From positions 21,114 to 85,113 of the forward strand of contig CAIJXV010000083.1 of assembly GCA_903824675.1 (NCBI GenBank): a DNA stretch of 64,000 bases, in the 5' to 3' direction. This document shows, one piece after another, positions 17,866 to 26,151 of this stretch; position 1 is the stretch's first letter, and every line of letters begins with the position of its first letter. Source of the DNA: an uncultured bacterium (GTDB taxonomy: Bacteria > Verrucomicrobiota > Kiritimatiellia > CAIKKV01 > CAIJXV01). Under the pieces are notes generated by a model. The model had not been told where the DNA came from, did no database searches, and saw nothing but the letters and a program-made list of their open reading frames with translations. The position numbers and the translations under genes are program-made.

Positions 17866-18070
17866 GAAAGGCGAACAAAGCTCAGAACCGTACCAACAAT
17901 CCGCCGCGGATTATTGTCCGGTTAGAGCGGACGTTCACCCACGCTCTCCCCCGCGCCCGGGCGAGGGAGGAGCGAGAGGCGAGTGTTTGGGCGTTTGTGG
18001 ACCGGCAGTTGGATCTATTTGCGCAGCACCCGCCCATTACTCGCCGAGTGTCAGGTTGTTCATGACCACG
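17866..18070. other. Intergenic with hairpins
   Basis: A hairpin ACAATCCG-CCG-CGGATTATTGT lies at about 17895-17916. A GC-rich CTCCCCCGC/GCGAGGGAG palindrome lies at about 17945-17970, related in style to the one near 34611. No coding sequence is supported. Confidence 0.35.
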
Positions 18071-18895
18071 TCAGCTCCGCGCGATCCATTTCTCGAGATC
18101 GCGCAGAGTGGCGGTGATGTCTTTCCGTTGTTGTTCTCCGGAAATCTCGCGTTCGATAATGTAAGCGCCCTTATATTTCAGCGCGGCCAGAGCCTTGACG
18201 AATTCGGGGAATCGCACCCGACCTTTTCCGACTTTGACTTCATGGCCGAGGTTCATGCCTTCGGTCGGGTACATCCCGTCCTTCGCATGGATCCCCTTGA
18301 CGTAGCGGCCGAACACCTCCAGCGAATCAATCGGGTTTCCCTTGCCGTAAAGGATCAGATTGGCGGGGTCCAGATTGATTCCCAAGTTGCCGGTGCCGAC
18401 GGTTTCGATCAGACGGAGCAGGGTGACCGGGGTTTCCTGCCCGGTTTCAAACCAGAATTCCAATTTCCGCCGTTTGCAATAGAGGCCCAATTCCCGAACC
18501 GTGTCCACCACCTCGCCGAAGAGCGGGTCGGATGGATTTTCCGGGATGAATCCCAAGTGGGTGACGATCGCCGGAAGCCCGGTTCGCGCGGCAAAATCAG
18601 CGGCCTGTTTAAGGGCGGTGACTCGAATGGCCCGGTATTTCCGTGGAACGATCCCGAGGGTTGTGGGTCCTTCGGTGAAATTCCATGTGGAGGGACCCGG
18701 CCACCCGGCCCAGAGGGAGGTCACGTTCATCCGGGTTTCGCGCAATTCCCGGATGAGCGTGTTGGCGCGTTCGCGGGTGTAAAGCGCCGTATTCCAGCAA
18801 CACAACTGGCAAGCTTTCAGGCCGAAATCCGAGACATAGTGGAGAATGGGCCCTTTCTCCGAAAGGGGGGTGATGACGCCGACCTGATTTTTCAT
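18071..18895 (-). CDS. Sugar phosphate isomerase/epimerase (xylose-isomerase-like TIM barrel)
   Basis: A 274-residue AP-endonuclease-2/IolE-like TIM barrel. Typical metal-site strands are visible: VTHLGFIPEN, EFWFETGQET (glutamate ligand), LGINLDPANLILYG (aspartate/asparagine) and GIHAKDG (histidine), with IIERE near the C-terminus. The fold family includes keto-inositol dehydratases and hexose epimerases. It ends a leftward set with an AEC permease and a xylose-isomerase-like gene, suggesting joint catabolism of one sugar or polyol. The substrate is unknown. Confidence 0.82.
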   Translation of the reverse strand: MKNQVGVITPLSEKGPILHYVSDFGLKACQLCCWNTALYTRERANTLIRELRETRMNVTSLWAGWPGPSTWNFTEGPTTLGIVPRKYRAIRVTALKQAADFAARTGLPAIVTHLGFIPENPSDPLFGEVVDTVRELGLYCKRRKLEFWFETGQETPVTLLRLIETVGTGNLGINLDPANLILYGKGNPIDSLEVFGRYVKGIHAKDGMYPTEGMNLGHEVKVGKGRVRFPEFVKALAALKYKGAYIIEREISGEQQRKDITATLRDLEKWIARS

Positions 18896-18929
18896 GACGA
18901 ACTCCTGGTTAGGCCTATGCCTTCGTTTG

Positions 18930-19871
18930 TTACCTGCTTAAAATCCAATGATGAAGCGCGAGGAAGAGGGGGACCGTGATCAACGCGGTTATAAAACTGG
19001 AGAGCATGATTTGGTTTGTAAAGGCCCGGTTCCCACCTTCCCGCTCCACCAGGGCGGTCAATGCGGTAATGGGGGGCATCGAGGCTTGGAGAACCAGCAA
19101 TAAACCCAGTTCCCGGGAAAGATGCAAACCCAGGACAATCAGTAAAACCACGCCCGGCAGTAACAGATTCCGAATCACCACAAAGCCGACGACCGGGCCC
19201 GGCAAAACCTGCCGGGCATCGGCGCGATCCTGATAGATGGAGCCGCCGAGGTACATCAATAATCCCGGCACGGCGATGGCCCCGACCATTTCGATGCCGC
19301 GGAGACAGAAGCCAGGCACCCAGCTATGCAGATTCCCCATATGAAGCAAGAGGGCGGTACCGGTGGCGATCAGGGAGGGGGTCAGCATCCGGTTCCAATG
19401 GAAATTCCGCCCCGCCTGCTGAAAAAGAAGGGGCGCGGTATTGAAAAAGAAAACCGAAAAAAAGAGAGTGAACAGAAAGAGGCTGACCACGATGCCAGAG
19501 GTGGCGCCGAACATATCGGAGAGCATGACCAACGGGATGAATATGGCGTTTTGGTAGATAAACCCCAGCCGGGCTTCACGGCGGAGGTCCGGGGGGAACC
19601 ATCGGCCGGTGATCCATGCGACCAGGACCTGCAGGCTGGTCAACCCGACCCACCAAAGCGGCAGGAGCCACCAGTGCGGCTGTGCTTGGGGGTTGAATCC
19701 ACGCAGGATGGCCGCAAAGATCTGGCAGGGCAGGGCGATTTCCAGAGAGATGGCGGACAGAACCTTCAGGGCATTCCGGTTGAGCATACCCCGGGCTGAT
19801 GCGAGATACCCCACCCCTCCCACGGCGGCGGAGATCGCCAGACTCTCGAGTGTTGTAATGAAAAAGCTCAA
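18930..19871 (-). CDS. AEC-family transporter (auxin efflux carrier / Mem_trans)
   Basis: A 313-residue integral membrane protein with about ten hydrophobic helices. The QNAIFIPLVMLSDMFG segment in the first half matches the AEC-family transport core, and a similar repeat occurs in the second half (LLVLQASMPPITALTAL). AEC proteins move small organic anions across the inner membrane. Its start overlaps the stop of the xylose-isomerase-like gene by 4 bases, so the pair is translationally coupled. The cargo is unknown. Confidence 0.78.
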   Translation of the reverse strand: MSFFITTLESLAISAAVGGVGYLASARGMLNRNALKVLSAISLEIALPCQIFAAILRGFNPQAQPHWWLLPLWWVGLTSLQVLVAWITGRWFPPDLRREARLGFIYQNAIFIPLVMLSDMFGATSGIVVSLFLFTLFFSVFFFNTAPLLFQQAGRNFHWNRMLTPSLIATGTALLLHMGNLHSWVPGFCLRGIEMVGAIAVPGLLMYLGGSIYQDRADARQVLPGPVVGFVVIRNLLLPGVVLLIVLGLHLSRELGLLLVLQASMPPITALTALVEREGGNRAFTNQIMLSSFITALITVPLFLALHHWILSR

Positions 19872-21016
19872 CGTTTACAGGTCAGCGCGTCGATTTTTCG
19901 TGAATCCAAGCCGCACATCGCCTGGATTGAGCGATGGTCTGCTTCGGTTTCGCTCAAGCCCCGGATCGAGATTTTTTCCAGACGTTCGGAAAGGACCAGG
20001 ACCATGGACACCGCGCGACTGCAGTTGCGGATGAAATCCTTACGGCAGGTGATGCCATCGAGGGGATCTCCTTCGGTGCGCAGCATGTGGCAGTCAAATT
20101 CCACCACACCTTTCCAGCCGGTCTGGCGCAAGAGCCAGAACATCTGGGCGGTTTCCTTCAATCCTTCCGGACCGACCAGGGGCGGGAAGTCATTATCGAA
20201 TTGCGCCTTGATCTGACTGCCGAAATGGAGGAAGGAAAGTTTGTTGATGCTGATGAGGTAGCCCAAGGTGTGGACCGCGTTCAACAGGGCCATGCTTTCA
20301 TGCTGCAACAGTTCCGGGTTGACGCCCCAGAAATCCGGATGCTTGAGGCGTCCGCAAATGAAGCCGGCCGCATGTCCGCTGGTGGGCAAATACATGTGGC
20401 CCCGGGGTTCGTTCGGCTTGGGCTCGATGGTGGCCCCTTTGTAATTCGTCAGTTTATGGGCCTTGATATAATCAACGGCATGGTCCAGCGCGCCGGCCAG
20501 CCAACCGAATGTCCGGTTCCAATCCACGGTGACCGGCACTTCAAAACCATCCCGGGCCACCCAGTAGGTGAAATAGCGGGCGCCGAAAAAGTGACCGATG
20601 CGCAGGGTTCGTTCGACTTTAAGGCGCGCCAATTCGCGGATTTTAGGGTCGGGATTGGTCAGGCCGCCGTTCCGGAAGATTTTGCTTCCGTGCAGGCTGC
20701 AGGTGGCGGTGTTAATCGCGAGTCCGGCCGACCGGAGAATTTTCCGGATTTGGGTGAGCTTTTTGAAGGTGGTGCTGGAGGGGTCGAGGTCGTCGTTCGG
20801 CTGGGCGGGATTCCAGGGGACCAAGTCGTCATCATGGAAGCTGGTGGCTTCGATCAAGCGTTCTCCTGCGGCCCAAGCCAGCATTTCGGCAACCTGAAGG
20901 GAGTCGATGGGCGGCAGGATTTTCTCACCGAAAGGATCGCTCAGCGGATTGCCGACACACCAGAAGGGCATGGAGCGGAGCGTAACGGGACCCACATTGA
21001 ACGGTTTGAGTTTCAT
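19868..21016 (-). CDS. Xylose-isomerase-like protein with an altered metal site
   Basis: A 382-residue TIM barrel resembling actinobacterial-type xylose isomerase in length and motifs: SFHDDDLVPW (His61), TIEPKPNEPRG (Glu198), GVNPE (Glu235), a QHE histidine and FDND (Asp274/Asp276), with FDCH (Asp308) near the end. The metal-2 aspartate normally found in an H-I-D-L-N strand appears to be replaced by Gly266 in LHFGSQ. It may therefore use another substrate or chemistry. First gene of the leftward operon. The facing gene starts about 195 bp away. Confidence 0.75.
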   Translation of the reverse strand: MKLKPFNVGPVTLRSMPFWCVGNPLSDPFGEKILPPIDSLQVAEMLAWAAGERLIEATSFHDDDLVPWNPAQPNDDLDPSSTTFKKLTQIRKILRSAGLAINTATCSLHGSKIFRNGGLTNPDPKIRELARLKVERTLRIGHFFGARYFTYWVARDGFEVPVTVDWNRTFGWLAGALDHAVDYIKAHKLTNYKGATIEPKPNEPRGHMYLPTSGHAAGFICGRLKHPDFWGVNPELLQHESMALLNAVHTLGYLISINKLSFLHFGSQIKAQFDNDFPPLVGPEGLKETAQMFWLLRQTGWKGVVEFDCHMLRTEGDPLDGITCRKDFIRNCSRAVSMVLVLSERLEKISIRGLSETEADHRSIQAMCGLDSRKIDALTCKR

Positions 21017-21211
21017 GACGTTCCTTCTTTGAAAGAGAGTGGTTGAAAAACACTCTCTTTTATGATTTTGGGACGGGTTTGGCGAGGGAAAATCGAGAAA
21101 AAAATTGGATAAGAGAAAAAGACCGAACTCCGCGAAGGGACTTTAACGCGGCGGCCTGCAAATTTAACATTGGGCTTGTGTTTGAGATTTTGTTGGGGCA
21201 CATTTTGGGCT

Positions 21212-22459
21212 ATGAAACGAGCTGTTCCATCTAACAAAGACAGGGACGTGATCCGGCGTCTGGCCTCCGCGGTAGCGGACATCGCCGCCCTTCCGGTACA
21301 GGAAGAGAAACGCACTTTGTGGCGACGGCTCAACGCCCGAAAACCGGTACGCCCCATGGTGATGATCGATCAGGTGTGCTGGAACGAAATGAACATCGAC
21401 GATGAGCTGACCCTTGCCTGTAAAGATGAAGAATGCCGGCAGTATGAGGATCAACTGCGCAAAACCCTCTTCCAATGGAAACACTTTCCGGTGGACCGTG
21501 TGGTGGAACCCTTTATCCGCGTGCACCGGGCCGTTTCTAATACCGGTTTTCAGGTTGACGTGAAGGAGCACGTCGCCATTGGAGACCCCACCAATAGTGT
21601 TGTTGGACATGCCTACATCAATCAATTTGAGACAGATGCCGATCTGGACAAGATCAAGACGCCGGTCATTACCCACGATGCGGACGAAACCACCCGCCGG
21701 TTGGAAGTGGCGCACCAATTATTTGATGGAACGCTGGAAATTTTCGAGCAGGGGGTCGATCCCTATCTGTCGGTGTGGGACCCGATCAGCAGTTGGATGA
21801 GCGTGGAAGCGGTACTCTACACGATGGTGGATCGTCCGGCCTATCTGAAGGAACTGGCCCAACGAATGGTCAATGGGTACCTGCGGATGCTCGATCAACT
21901 GGAAGACCAGGGGCTTCTCTGCCATCACCAATCCGTGATCCATTGCACCGGCGCCTATGCCGATGAAGTGCCTGCGCCCGGGTTTGATCCGAAGCGACCC
22001 CGGACCCGGGATCTCTGGATGTTCGGCCTGTCGCAGATGTTCTCCACCGTTTCGCCGGCCCTATTCCAGGAATTTGAGATCGACTTGTGCATGCCTCTTT
22101 TTAAACGGTTCGCCCTCGTTTACTACGGTTGCTGCGATCCGCTCGATCGGAAGATGAAGGAGGTTCGCCGGATTCCGAACGTCCGGAAGATTTCCATGAG
22201 CCCCTGGGCGGACGAAGAGCGCGGCGCCGCGGAAATCAAGAGCGACTATGTTTATTCGCGCAAACCCAATCCCGCCCTGCTGGCGTGGCCGACATTCAGT
22301 GAGCGCGAAGTTCGCGAACATCTCCAGAAAACCGTGACGATTTGCGCACGCCAGGGCTGTCCGCTGGAACTGATTCTGAAAGATATCAGCACGGTTAACT
22401 ACGAACCGCAGCGGCTGTTTCGTTGGGCGGATATTGCCATGGAAACCGTGGGTGCGTAA
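21212..22459 (+). CDS. URO-D superfamily protein, second paralogue
   Basis: The ATG at 21212 (MKRAVPSNKD) is chosen. The earlier in-frame ATG would add a hydrophobic, unconserved leader. About 415 residues. The core pattern of the methyltransferase branch is present: DPYLSVWDPISSWMS, then ALVYYGCCDPLDRKM where a zinc site sits in MtaA-like enzymes, and a TIM-barrel C-terminus. It is only distantly similar to the copy at 4047. It heads a rightward operon with two oxidoreductases. I infer a role in sugar or methoxylated-compound turnover rather than haem synthesis. Confidence 0.72.
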   Translation: MKRAVPSNKDRDVIRRLASAVADIAALPVQEEKRTLWRRLNARKPVRPMVMIDQVCWNEMNIDDELTLACKDEECRQYEDQLRKTLFQWKHFPVDRVVEPFIRVHRAVSNTGFQVDVKEHVAIGDPTNSVVGHAYINQFETDADLDKIKTPVITHDADETTRRLEVAHQLFDGTLEIFEQGVDPYLSVWDPISSWMSVEAVLYTMVDRPAYLKELAQRMVNGYLRMLDQLEDQGLLCHHQSVIHCTGAYADEVPAPGFDPKRPRTRDLWMFGLSQMFSTVSPALFQEFEIDLCMPLFKRFALVYYGCCDPLDRKMKEVRRIPNVRKISMSPWADEERGAAEIKSDYVYSRKPNPALLAWPTFSEREVREHLQKTVTICARQGCPLELILKDISTVNYEPQRLFRWADIAMETVGA

Positions 22460-22567
22460 CGCCCGGAGATGTTTGAAATCCGATGGGCGACCTTTTTAAG
22501 CAGTCGTGTTTTTGATGGGAAACGAATACATTAGGGTGAAAGACGGAATGGTTATCAAGGAGATTGA

Positions 22568-23578
22568 ATGAAAGCCAGTCAATTGATGTTTGTTGCGCAA
22601 CGGAAAGCTGAATTACGGGATGTGGACTTGTCGGATGCTCCGGGGTGGGGCGAGTGCCGGCTGAGAATTACCCACTCGTTGATCAGTCCGGGGACGGAAT
22701 TGTCCATGTACCGGGAAGTCCGGTCGGCGGCTTTTGCTCCAGGATACACGGCTGCGGGTATCATCGAGAAGGGGGGCCCCGGGTTTGATCCGGCCCTGGT
22801 CGGGCAGTCGGTTTTTTGTTTTCCCATGTTGGCGGACTCGGTGGCCTGCCACGCCAGTCATAAGATCGTGGCCGCTGGCGCACTGCTTCCGTTGATTCCG
22901 GCGGGCATGGATGCGGGCAAGGCCTGTTTTGCCCGAATGATCAATGTGGCGATGACCCCCTTCTGTCATCTGGATCCCAAGATCACCGGCAGCGCACTGG
23001 TCGTGGGGCTGGGCCTGGTCGGTAATCTCGCCGCCCAAATCGCAGCCTTGCGCGGATTTCGCGTCATCGGTCTGGATCCGGACGCCGCCCGCCGGCGTCG
23101 CGCCCAGGATGTCGGCATCGCGGAGGTCATCGATCCTTCCGCCGGGAATCCGGTCGAACAAGTCAAGGCCTTGACGGGCGGAGTTGGCGCCATGTTGACC
23201 ATCAACGCCACCGGCTTGACGTCGACTTTTCCGTCGGCCCTGGAGGCAACGGCTTCCGGCGGTGAACTCTCCACTTTGGGGGGGGCACGGGGCACTTGCG
23301 ACGTGGACCTGTCGGTCATTCTGCGCCAGGTCCAGTTCCGGCATGTGACCCTGCGCGGAGGCTGGGAGATGGTTTTGCCGCGCAATTCCTCGCCCGCCGA
23401 CCGCACGCCTTCAACGGAGAGCAATTTGCGTCAGGCCCTCGAATGGCTGCGCACCGACAAAATCCGGTTGGGATCGCTTTGGACGCACACGATTCGGCCG
23501 ACCGAGTTACCGGCCGCCTATTCAGCGCTTGATAGCGCGGATGCGGCTTATTTGGGGGTTGTGGCGGATTGGCGCTAA
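22568..23578 (+). CDS. Medium-chain (MDR) dehydrogenase, zinc-less type
   Basis: A 336-residue protein. The N-terminal GroES-like domain contains ISPGTELSMYRE, seen in MDR oxidoreductases paired with Gfo/Idh proteins. The nucleotide-binding domain has GLGLVGNLAAQ and an acidic residue at the end of beta-2 (VIGLDPD). The catalytic zinc cysteine is absent. Only 12 bp separates it from the Gfo/Idh/MocA gene downstream. Probably oxidises a sugar or polyol intermediate. Confidence 0.8.
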   Translation: MKASQLMFVAQRKAELRDVDLSDAPGWGECRLRITHSLISPGTELSMYREVRSAAFAPGYTAAGIIEKGGPGFDPALVGQSVFCFPMLADSVACHASHKIVAAGALLPLIPAGMDAGKACFARMINVAMTPFCHLDPKITGSALVVGLGLVGNLAAQIAALRGFRVIGLDPDAARRRRAQDVGIAEVIDPSAGNPVEQVKALTGGVGAMLTINATGLTSTFPSALEATASGGELSTLGGARGTCDVDLSVILRQVQFRHVTLRGGWEMVLPRNSSPADRTPSTESNLRQALEWLRTDKIRLGSLWTHTIRPTELPAAYSALDSADAAYLGVVADWR

Positions 23579-23590
23579 GGGGATCAACCG

Positions 23591-24631
23591 ATGTACAAAT
23601 GCGTAATCGTGGGCGTCGGGGGAGGGCGGGCTGATGGCCATGCGCAAGCCTATCCTCTCATCCGTCGCGGGAAGCTGGTGGCGGTCAGCACCCGGACGCC
23701 TGAGAAATTGGAAGCGTTTGCCCGGAAGTACGAGATCCCGGGGCGGTATACCGATTATCGGGAGATGTTTCACCGGGAAAAGCCGGATTTGGTGCAGGTG
23801 AATACGCCCCCGAGCGTGCGTGCTGAAATTCTGGCGGCGGCGGACGAGGCGGGGGTTCCAGCCGTGATTTTCGAGAAGCCGATTGCCATCGAAGGCGAGG
23901 ACTACCGAATCCTGTGTCAACTGGCCGGACGCGTGAAAACGAAGGTTGCGGTCAACCATCAGTTGCACTTTCACCCGAATCGGTTTCAGCTTCAACAGCG
24001 GGTGGCCGACGGGGGGATCGGCGAGGTTCGATTCATCGATGCCAGCGCCCGGCTGAATCTGGTGGCACAGGGGACGCATATGCTTCAGGGCATCAGCGCT
24101 TTCAATCCCGCCGGCCGGCCGACGTCCGTCATGGCCCAGGCGGAAGGAGCCCAAGGGTTGCAGCCTTCGCAGCGCTGCCATTACGCCCCCGACGAGACCC
24201 TGGCGGCCGTTTCCTATGATAACAACGTCCGTGCCCTGTTGCGGTGTGGGGCGGGAGCGACCGTGGTCACCGAAGCGCGCCCGGTCGATAAGCTGTCGCT
24301 GCATAAACGAATCAGCGTTTATGGAACGGTTGGAAGTGCGCATTGGACGATGTGGTCGTGGCAGTACACGGGACGGAACGGCGTGATGGAGCAGGGGGCG
24401 CATGACTATTTTGAGCAGGACGTTCGTGCCCAGGCCGCATTGACCGAGGCCATGTTTGATTGGCTTGAGGATGATCGCAAGGTTCATCCGCTCAACCTCG
24501 CGTCAGCCCTCGTGGACTTCAATATCATCCTGGGTGCATTTCATAGCATATTGAAGCACCAAGTGGTTTCGCTCCCGGTAGAACCCGAGGATGGCCTGAT
24601 CAGAAAACTATCGGCGGTGCTGGGTTCCTAA
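23591..24631 (+). CDS. Gfo/Idh/MocA-family oxidoreductase
   Basis: A 346-residue NAD(P)-dependent enzyme. CVIVGVGGGRADGHAQAY is the Rossmann start and VIFEKPIAIEGEDY the conserved E-K-P motif. The substrate-domain Asp/His region lies around VNHQLHFHPNR. The family includes inositol and glucose-fructose oxidoreductases. It is the last gene of the URO-D/MDR/Gfo operon. Substrate not determinable. Confidence 0.85.
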   Translation: MYKCVIVGVGGGRADGHAQAYPLIRRGKLVAVSTRTPEKLEAFARKYEIPGRYTDYREMFHREKPDLVQVNTPPSVRAEILAAADEAGVPAVIFEKPIAIEGEDYRILCQLAGRVKTKVAVNHQLHFHPNRFQLQQRVADGGIGEVRFIDASARLNLVAQGTHMLQGISAFNPAGRPTSVMAQAEGAQGLQPSQRCHYAPDETLAAVSYDNNVRALLRCGAGATVVTEARPVDKLSLHKRISVYGTVGSAHWTMWSWQYTGRNGVMEQGAHDYFEQDVRAQAALTEAMFDWLEDDRKVHPLNLASALVDFNIILGAFHSILKHQVVSLPVEPEDGLIRKLSAVLGS

Positions 24632-24779
24632 CCTTGTTGTCGCCCCCCCGGTGGATTTTAATTCGGCTTGTGTTAAAGGTTCGGGTCAGGCATATTTTTC
24701 AGTGAACTTGAGTTTGCCTGAGGTTCTCACGGGGAAGTGTCCGGCTTCTGCAGAAACGTTTGTTAAATTAAGACGGTTC

Positions 24780-25853
24780 ATGAACGAAACCATTAATCTA
24801 AAAGAAATACTGGCTCTAGGAAAATCAGAAAAAGCATCGGACATTCATTTCAAAGTAGGTATTCCGCCCTTCTTCCGGATAAAAGGGAAATTGGCCTCGT
24901 TGGAGACTCCCTCATTTACGGAACATGATGTCAACGAAGTTCTTAATTCCCTATTAGATGACAGTCGAAAATACGATTTCAACAAAACAGGGGATGTGGA
25001 TTCCTCATTCAAACTCCCCGAAGAACATGTGCGGTATCGAGTTCATGCCTGTCGCGATGAAAATGGGACGGCCATCGATCTTCGCGTCATTCCGGATGAA
25101 ATTCTGCCAGTTGAAGAGGTGGGGTTTCCTTATGAAGCTTTAGTCTGGGGCGATATCGTCAATCGACTCCAAACCGGACTCGTTTTAGTGACGGGGCCGA
25201 CCAATTCCGGCAAGACCACAACCATTGCGTCTTTAATCCAACGAATCAATGAAACCCGCGCCGAACACATCATCACGTTGGAAGATCCGATCGAGTATAA
25301 ATTTCACCCTGTAAAAAGCATCATTTCTCAAAGAGAGATCAATTATCATCTCAACTCTTTTGAAAAGGGGCTAGAAGCCGCCCTCCGGCAGGATCCCAAT
25401 ATTATTTTAGTCGGCGAAATCAAGAACAGTGAAACCGCCCACATCGCCCTCCGGGCTGCGATGACCGGGCATTTGGTTTTTTCAACCCGGCATAGTGGAA
25501 CGACCGTTGAAGCCATTACGCAATTTGCCTCTTTATTTCAGCCTCAAGAGGAAAACTATGTCCGGAATTCACTGGCATCCTGCTTGACGTATGTGATCTC
25601 GCAAAGACTCATTCCCTATAATCCCCATACGGGTCGAAAACTCGTGATGGAAGTCATGAATGTCGGGGAGTCTTCGGCCATCCGAAGCAATATCCGAGAC
25701 AATAAGGATCACTTGATCCAAAGTTCACTCCAAACCGGTCAAAAATATGGAATGATCACCATGGATCAGCGACTAAAACAAATGTACGGCGCGGGTCAAA
25801 TCCAACTCGATGATGCGCTAGCCTTCACGACCCATCCGGAAGAATTTAAATAA
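24780..25853 (+). CDS. PilT/PilU-like secretion ATPase, atypical composition
   Basis: The ATG at 24780 is chosen because MNETINLKEILALG starts the usual PilT N-terminal domain. The open frame upstream is filler. About 357 residues. Walker A is GPTNSGKTTTIASL (Lys145). The Asp box is HIITLEDPIEYKF. The Walker B region reads IILVGEIKNSETA instead of the usual GE-M/L-RD, and the His box is STRHSGTT instead of STLHTNSA. Codon use is AT-richer than in flanking genes and no other pilus gene is near, which suggests lateral transfer or a relocated paralogue. Confidence 0.8.
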   Translation: MNETINLKEILALGKSEKASDIHFKVGIPPFFRIKGKLASLETPSFTEHDVNEVLNSLLDDSRKYDFNKTGDVDSSFKLPEEHVRYRVHACRDENGTAIDLRVIPDEILPVEEVGFPYEALVWGDIVNRLQTGLVLVTGPTNSGKTTTIASLIQRINETRAEHIITLEDPIEYKFHPVKSIISQREINYHLNSFEKGLEAALRQDPNIILVGEIKNSETAHIALRAAMTGHLVFSTRHSGTTVEAITQFASLFQPQEENYVRNSLASCLTYVISQRLIPYNPHTGRKLVMEVMNVGESSAIRSNIRDNKDHLIQSSLQTGQKYGMITMDQRLKQMYGAGQIQLDDALAFTTHPEEFK

Positions 25854-26151
25854 CGCCCTTTACGCAGGGCTGCATTTTTACGAGCAATCCCGAAAAAGTC
25901 TGACGATGGTCGTGCCCCCGGATTTGGAGTGCTATGGGATGTGGGCCTACGATTCGATTTGAGGGAATCGGGCGTGGAGGCCGGGCCGTCGATCCCCCTA
26001 CGGGTCTGATCGTCCACTGCCGGGGTAGTGAGGTGACGAGTGACTCGAATGATCCGCGCAATCCCCTGAGATGGATATGGCGAAGGGGCGTTTAAAGGAT
26101 GACGCGGCGAAAAAACTTGCGGTTTGACGCGCGGGATGATATTCGGGCGGG
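25854..26151. other. Non-coding gap
   Basis: About 298 bp between the PilT-like and SorE-like genes. I see no gene, tRNA or clear terminator. Confidence 0.35.

Noticed and set aside
17866..18000. Integron attC site after the orphan membrane gene
   Set aside because: A hairpin exists, but the flanking bases do not fit the R' GTTRRRY and R'' RYYYAAC boxes.
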